From Chromohalobacter canadensis (GTDB taxonomy: Bacteria > Pseudomonadota > Gammaproteobacteria > Pseudomonadales > Halomonadaceae): a stretch of 64,000 bases of DNA. The notes beneath the pieces were generated by a model. The model did not search any database. It had not been told where the DNA came from and saw only the letters and a list, made by a program, of their open reading frames with translations. Shown piece by piece: positions 59,125 to 64,000 of this stretch. The DNA is taken from the NCBI RefSeq assembly GCF_029544075.1, contig NZ_JAJQJH010000008.1, positions 1-64,000 of the forward strand, given 5' to 3'. The translations under genes were made by a program, and so were the position numbers. Position 1 is the stretch's first letter. Every line of letters begins with the position of its first letter.

Positions 59125-59235
59125 GGAAAGGTCCTCACGACGTTTCGGTGAATGCCCCCACACGATCCCAGGATGGAGGCGAATGTCCCCGGACCACGCC
59201 GCAGCGCAGCCCGGGGTATCGTTCCCGTCTACGGG

Positions 59236-60708
59236 TTAGAACGGATACTGGCGCGGCTCATGCTGCAGCGTGATCCAGTGCTCCGTGGTGAACTCATCGA
59301 TCGCCCAATCGCCGTTGAAGCGTCCCAGGCCGGAGTTCTTTTCACCGCCGAACGGTGCATGCGGCTCGTCGTTGACGGGGATGTCGTTGACATGGGTCAT
59401 GCCTGCCTTGATGCCCTGCGCGAAACGCACGCCACGTTCCAGGTTGCTCGTGAAGACTGCGCTCGACAGACCGAACTCGGTGCGGTTGGCCAGCTCCAGC
59501 GCATGCGCTTCGTCACGCGCAGATTGAATGCCCACCAGCGGCCCGAAAATCTCCTCGTCGGCCAGCTCCATGTCCGCTGTGACATCGCCGAACACGTGCG
59601 GCGGCAGGACATTGCCCTCGGGGTCGCCCCCGGTCAGCAGCGTGGCGCCTTCGTCATGCGCCTTGGCGATCTTGGCCTGGAGTCCCTCGAGCTGCTTGGC
59701 GTTGATGATCGGCCCCACGGCGGTCTCGGGGTCAGCGGGGTCTCCCAAGCTCAACGCCTTGACGCGCTCGACAAAGCGGGCAGTGAACGCTTCACGCAGC
59801 GGCTCTTCGACGATGATGCGGTTGATCGCCATGCAGATCTGGCCCTGATGGAGGAACTTGCCGGCCACCGCCGCATTGACCGCCTGCTCGACATCGGCAT
59901 CCGCCAGCACCACGAAGGGACTGTTGCCACCGAGTTCCAGGGCGACATGCTTGAGGTGCTTGCCACCGCTCGCCAGGCGACCGATATTGAGCCCCACGGG
60001 CGTCGAACCAGTGAAGGTAATCAACGAGGGCACGGGATGCTCGACGAAGGCATCGCCGATTTCGGAACCGGCGCCGACGACGACGCTCAACACGCCCGGC
60101 GGCAAACCTGCCTCCTCGAAGATGCGTGCCAGCAGCAGCCCGCCGGTCACCGGTGTGTCGCTGGCGGGCTTGATGACCACCGCATTGCCCAGCGCCAACG
60201 CCGGCGACACCGAACGAGCACTCAGGTTGAGCGGGAAGTTCCACGGGCTGATCACGCCCACCACGCCCAGCGGCGCCCGATAGACACGGCTTTCCTTGCC
60301 AGGAATGTCCGACGGCAGGATGCGCCCGTGGGCCCGGGTCGGCATGCTGGCCGCTTCCTGAGTAATCGCCCGTGCCGCGCTCCACTCGATCTGTGCCTTG
60401 ATCCGTGTACTGCCCGACTCGCGAATGATCCAGTCGATGATCTCGTCACGGCGCTCATCGAAGATCGCCACCGCGCGCCGCATGACATCGCCGCGCGCGT
60501 TCGGCCCCAGCGCTGCCCATTCGGCCTGGGCCGCCTGCGCGTTGCGGTAGGCATCGTCCAGGTCATGCCGATCGGCCATGGCCAAGTCGAGCAACGTCTC
60601 CCCGGAATACGGGTTGGTCACGGTCAGGCGGCGCTCGGCGCGGCCCTGACGCCATTCTCCCGCGATCGGCTGAGCATCCTGGCCGGCAAACAACGGTGCT
60701 TGTGTCAT
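59236..60708 (-). CDS. Aromatic aldehyde (benzaldehyde/vanillin-type) dehydrogenase
   Basis: The 490-residue protein has the nucleophile Cys in [17 protein letters not shown], the base Glu in [17 protein letters not shown], and the catalytic Asn in [20 protein letters not shown]. It resembles benzaldehyde and vanillin dehydrogenases. The start MTQAPLFAG follows GAGGTGAG. With the aryl-alcohol dehydrogenase downstream and vanA/pobA nearby, its product would be vanillate or 4-hydroxybenzoate. The assignment of substrate is by context. Confidence 0.87.
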   Translation of the reverse strand: MTQAPLFAGQDAQPIAGEWRQGRAERRLTVTNPYSGETLLDLAMADRHDLDDAYRNAQAAQAEWAALGPNARGDVMRRAVAIFDERRDEIIDWIIRESGSTRIKAQIEWSAARAITQEAASMPTRAHGRILPSDIPGKESRVYRAPLGVVGVISPWNFPLNLSARSVSPALALGNAVVIKPASDTPVTGGLLLARIFEEAGLPPGVLSVVVGAGSEIGDAFVEHPVPSLITFTGSTPVGLNIGRLASGGKHLKHVALELGGNSPFVVLADADVEQAVNAAVAGKFLHQGQICMAINRIIVEEPLREAFTARFVERVKALSLGDPADPETAVGPIINAKQLEGLQAKIAKAHDEGATLLTGGDPEGNVLPPHVFGDVTADMELADEEIFGPLVGIQSARDEAHALELANRTEFGLSSAVFTSNLERGVRFAQGIKAGMTHVNDIPVNDEPHAPFGGEKNSGLGRFNGDWAIDEFTTEHWITLQHEPRQYPF

Positions 60709-60843
60709 GTATCTCACCTCAATCGACGTACGAAGACGCGCCCAGCAGGGCCGCGTCGTGGTCATGCGAGCTTAGCCGGACAGTTAATACGCAGACTAAT
60801 AGTAATGATCAATCAGCTTGATACATGGCCTAAGACTCATGTC

Positions 60844-62043
<1,200 letters not shown>

Positions 62044-62146
62044 TTATTCGGGTCTGGCATCACGGCCAGTCATCGAGTTGCATTTTTCACCGATGAAAAC
62101 CTGCGAATAAGACAAAATCCCCGCATGAATTTATACTTTCCCAAGA

Positions 62147-62168
62147 TTCGACCGTAACTTTGGTCGAA
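62147..62168. promoter_or_regulatory. Inverted repeat between pobA and pobR
   Basis: TTCGACC and GGTCGAA are perfect inverted arms with an 8-base spacer, 31 bases before the pobR start. Outlying arms TCTTATTCG (62042-62050) and CGAATAAGA (62104-62112) form a second inverted pair across 53 bases, partly over the pobA ribosome site. The first is a plausible PobR operator. Confidence 0.55.
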
Positions 62169-62198
62169 GCATCGACTTTCGTCGCACAGGAGCCCGCC

Positions 62199-63083
62199 AT
62201 GTCGGCATCGACAAAGCGCGCCATTCCCGTCTTTCAGTTGTATGGCGAAACGCACCAATGGCCGACCCCCGACCTGCTGCATTGCGAGTCCATCGCCGAG
62301 CGCAGCCGACTGCACGATTGGCACATACGGCCGCACCGCCATGCCGATCTGGTGCATGTGCTGCATATCGCGCACGGTGAAGTGAACTTGACCTTCGAGG
62401 AGGGCGCGCAGCGCCTTACGGGGCCGCTTCTCATCGTGGTACCGGCCATGACGGTGCACGCCTTTCGCTTCTCGCGCGATGTCGACGGGCATATCGTGAC
62501 GCTGGCCATGCCGCTGGCACGGCATATCGCCGACACCCTGCATCCCCAAGGGCAGATCCTGGCACGCGCGGCGTTTTATCCACTTGCCGGCCAACCCGAG
62601 CGCGCCCCCATCGCCACCCTCGTCGCCCAGCTCGATGCCGAGTACCGCCACCCTGCCGAAGGGCGCGATGCCTTGCTCGAAGCTTTGCTCAACAGCTTGC
62701 TGGTCCTGGCCTCACGCCGTGCGACCCGACGGCAGTCCCGCCCTTCGCGCCATCATGAACGTGGCGAAGCGCACCTGGCCCGCTTTCAGCAACTCATTGA
62801 AGCCCACTATCATCAGCAACCCAGCATGCCCGAGCTCGCCGAGCGTCTGGGCATCAGCAGCGCGCATCTTAGCGCGATCTGCCAACGGCTCGCAGGGCGC
62901 AGCGCGCAGCAATTACTGCACGAGCGTGTGCTTCTCGAGGCCAAGCGCCATCTGACCTATACCAACATGACCATCGGCCAGGTCGCCGAACGGCTGGGCT
63001 TCAAGGAGCCGGCCTATTTCACGCGTTTCTTCAAACGCCACGTCGCTTGCTCGCCCAAGGAATTTCGCCAGCGTCAGCCATAG
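62199..63083 (+). CDS. pobR: AraC-family regulator of pobA
   Basis: The 294-residue protein has an N-terminal cupin-type sensing half (HWIRPHRHADLVHVLHI-like segment near residues 45-60) and a C-terminal AraC DNA-binding half (from about 215, MPELAERLGISSAHLSAICQ to RLGFKEPAYFTRFFKRHV). It is divergent from pobA and matches the AraC-type PobR/PobC activators that respond to 4-hydroxybenzoate. The start MSASTKRA follows CAGGAG; the thirteen-residue longer reading is rejected. Confidence 0.9.
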   Translation: MSASTKRAIPVFQLYGETHQWPTPDLLHCESIAERSRLHDWHIRPHRHADLVHVLHIAHGEVNLTFEEGAQRLTGPLLIVVPAMTVHAFRFSRDVDGHIVTLAMPLARHIADTLHPQGQILARAAFYPLAGQPERAPIATLVAQLDAEYRHPAEGRDALLEALLNSLLVLASRRATRRQSRPSRHHERGEAHLARFQQLIEAHYHQQPSMPELAERLGISSAHLSAICQRLAGRSAQQLLHERVLLEAKRHLTYTNMTIGQVAERLGFKEPAYFTRFFKRHVACSPKEFRQRQP

Positions 63084-63098
63084 GCCTGTCCATGCGTA

Positions 63099-63108
63099 TT
63101 GGATCCAA
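63099..63108. promoter_or_regulatory. VanR operator-like palindrome downstream of vanR
   Basis: TTGGATCCAA sits between the pobR stop and the vanR stop, in the full context ATTGGATCCAAA. It matches the Caulobacter VanR operator core that I recall (ATTGGATCCAAT). Its place downstream of the regulator gene is unusual. Confidence 0.7.
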
Positions 63109-63113
63109 AAACG

Positions 63114-63830
63114 TCATTTCGCGTCCGTCGCATGTCCCACTTCGCCCAATCCGAAGAGCGTGCCGTAGCGCAGGCCGATATAGGCATGCTCGCGCATCAG
63201 CATCTCCGCCCGGGCGCCCTCGCCGCGCGACAGTGCCTGGAACACGAGTTGGTGCTGGGCGTGCGCCATGCGCAGCTTGCCGTACTCGCGGTCCAGCGCC
63301 GCGTCGTCGATGACGATCGAGTCGGCCGAGGCGAAGGGCAGGTGGTCGTTGCGCGCGATCGCGTCGTGAATGACGCGGCTACCGGTGGCACCCACGATGG
63401 CACGGTGAAATTCCTGGTTGAGCGTGGCCCAGATCTCGATATCCGCCTTGATGAGGTGCCCCTTATCCAGCAACGCCTCGCCCCGCGACAAGCAATCCCG
63501 TAGCTGCGCGTCGACCTCCTCGGTCACGCCTTTCTCCGCCAAGCGTCGCGCCGCCAGGCCCTCGAGCGCACCACGTACTTCCACTGCACAGAGCACGTCT
63601 TCTTCCGAGAATTGGCGCACCACATAGCCGCGCGTGCCGGTCTTTTGCAGCAGCCCCTCTTGCTCGAGCGTACGAAAGGCCAGCCGCACCGGCATGCGAG
63701 AGACCTGAAGCCGCTCGGCGACATGCAACTCCTTGAGCCGTTCGCCGGGAGCATAAACCCCTTCACTGATGAGCTTGCGCAAACTGGCGATGACATTGAG
63801 GCGACCATTTTTTTCCGATTTTTCCGGCAT
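63114..63830 (-). CDS. vanR: GntR/FCD-family repressor of vanillate degradation
   Basis: The 238-residue regulator has a winged helix (residues 12-75, GVYAPGERLKELHVAERLQV followed by SRMPVRLAFRTLEQEG) and an FCD domain (about 85-225, EIWATLNQEFHRAIVGATGS). It is divergent from vanA and flanked by VanR-type palindromes. Vanillate binding would release the operators. Confidence 0.93.
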   Translation of the reverse strand: MPEKSEKNGRLNVIASLRKLISEGVYAPGERLKELHVAERLQVSRMPVRLAFRTLEQEGLLQKTGTRGYVVRQFSEEDVLCAVEVRGALEGLAARRLAEKGVTEEVDAQLRDCLSRGEALLDKGHLIKADIEIWATLNQEFHRAIVGATGSRVIHDAIARNDHLPFASADSIVIDDAALDREYGKLRMAHAQHQLVFQALSRGEGARAEMLMREHAYIGLRYGTLFGLGEVGHATDAK

Positions 63831-63858
63831 TTACGCGCTCCTGTCGATAACCCGCTTT

Positions 63859-63868
63859 TTGGATCCAA
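63859..63868. promoter_or_regulatory. VanR operator-like palindrome, vanR side
   Basis: TTGGATCCAA lies 29 bases ahead of the vanR start codon and is placed for autoregulation. It is identical to the copies at 63099 and 63911. Confidence 0.85.
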
Positions 63869-63880
63869 CTAAAGGATAAC

Positions 63881-63910
63881 TTGACGGTAGACAGGTCAAA
63901 AACCTTTACT
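63881..63910 (+). promoter_or_regulatory. Candidate vanA promoter
   Basis: TTGACG (63881-63886) and TTTACT (63905-63910) are spaced by 18 bases. The -10 box abuts the VanR palindrome at 63911, so bound repressor would block RNA polymerase. Confidence 0.6.
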
Positions 63911-63920
63911 TTGGATCCAA
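63911..63920. promoter_or_regulatory. VanR operator-like palindrome, vanA side
   Basis: TTGGATCCAA, in the longer palindrome TTTGGATCCAAA, lies between the vanA promoter and its start codon. It is the most likely control site for vanillate demethylase expression. Confidence 0.87.
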
Positions 63921-63961
63921 AGAACAATAATTCCCTACCGATAATGAGGAGAGAGATTACC

Positions 63962-64000
63962 ATGTTCCCCAAGAATACTTGGTACGTGGCCTGCATGCCG
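63962..64000 (+). CDS. vanA: Vanillate O-demethylase oxygenase subunit, first 13 residues
   Basis: The window ends 13 codons into this gene. The residues MFPKNTWYVACMP match the start of VanA Rieske oxygenases as I recall it. AGGAGAG lies eight bases upstream. With a VanB reductase presumably beyond the edge it converts vanillate to protocatechuate. The short length limits certainty, but the vanR context supports it. Confidence 0.88.
   Translation, partial: MFPKNTWYVACMP

Noticed and set aside
59122-59235. Gene between the two aromatic dehydrogenases
   Set aside because: The 111-base gap has no ORF with a start and ribosome site.

Overview
The window is GC-rich, densely coded DNA from a gammaproteobacterium. 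Gene content and order (acidic proteins, a fused TAXI-type TRAP transporter, lldD-dld, metK next to tkt, epd-pgk-fba, vanillate/4-hydroxybenzoate genes) fit a moderately halophilic Halomonadaceae member such as Chromohalobacter or Halomonas. That placement is by recollection of families, not by a search. I count 58 protein-coding genes, the last cut by the window edge. I saw no rRNA, tRNA, CRISPR array, insertion sequence or prophage.

Region 1 (0-6 kb) handles lactate: FMN L-lactate dehydrogenase, a HAD phosphatase and an FAD/Fe-S D-lactate dehydrogenase face away from an LldR-type regulator, with LldR-like operators between. Region 2 (6-25 kb) is a mix of housekeeping and transport genes: YdjM-like hydrolase, gamma-carbonic anhydrase-like protein, NSS transporter, oligopeptidase A and YheV, Cu/Zn SOD, MetF, a CDF metal exporter with a His-Asp tract, two small-molecule transporters, an XRE/AzlC/AzlD/AraC operon, a TAXI TRAP operon, a Na+/H+ antiporter and MetK. 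Region 3 (25-41.7 kb) holds transketolase, two aldo/keto reductases, NrdR-controlled nrdHIEF, a ubiquinone-type hydroxylase, class I aldolase, an LrgAB pair and epd-pgk-fba.

Region 4 (41.7-55.9 kb) is the most interesting part: a self-contained polyol/tetritol (erythritol or threitol) catabolic island. One arm has an EltD-like dehydrogenase, a DUF2291 protein and a sugar ABC transporter. A second arm has an RpiB-like isomerase and a SorC-family regulator. A third arm has separate DhaK and DhaL, transaldolase, a second transketolase and an aldehyde dehydrogenase. The inferred route is tetritol to erythrulose, to erythrulose-4-phosphate, to erythrose-4-phosphate, which the dedicated transaldolase/transketolase pair then feeds into central metabolism.

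Region 5 (56-64 kb) contains a 42-residue small gene with a consensus -10 promoter element, a MipA-like porin, a TRIC-family channel, and a peripheral aromatic funnel (aryl-alcohol dehydrogenase, aromatic aldehyde dehydrogenase, PobA with its AraC regulator, VanR and the start of VanA) converging on protocatechuate. Three perfect copies of a VanR-type palindrome lie around vanR.
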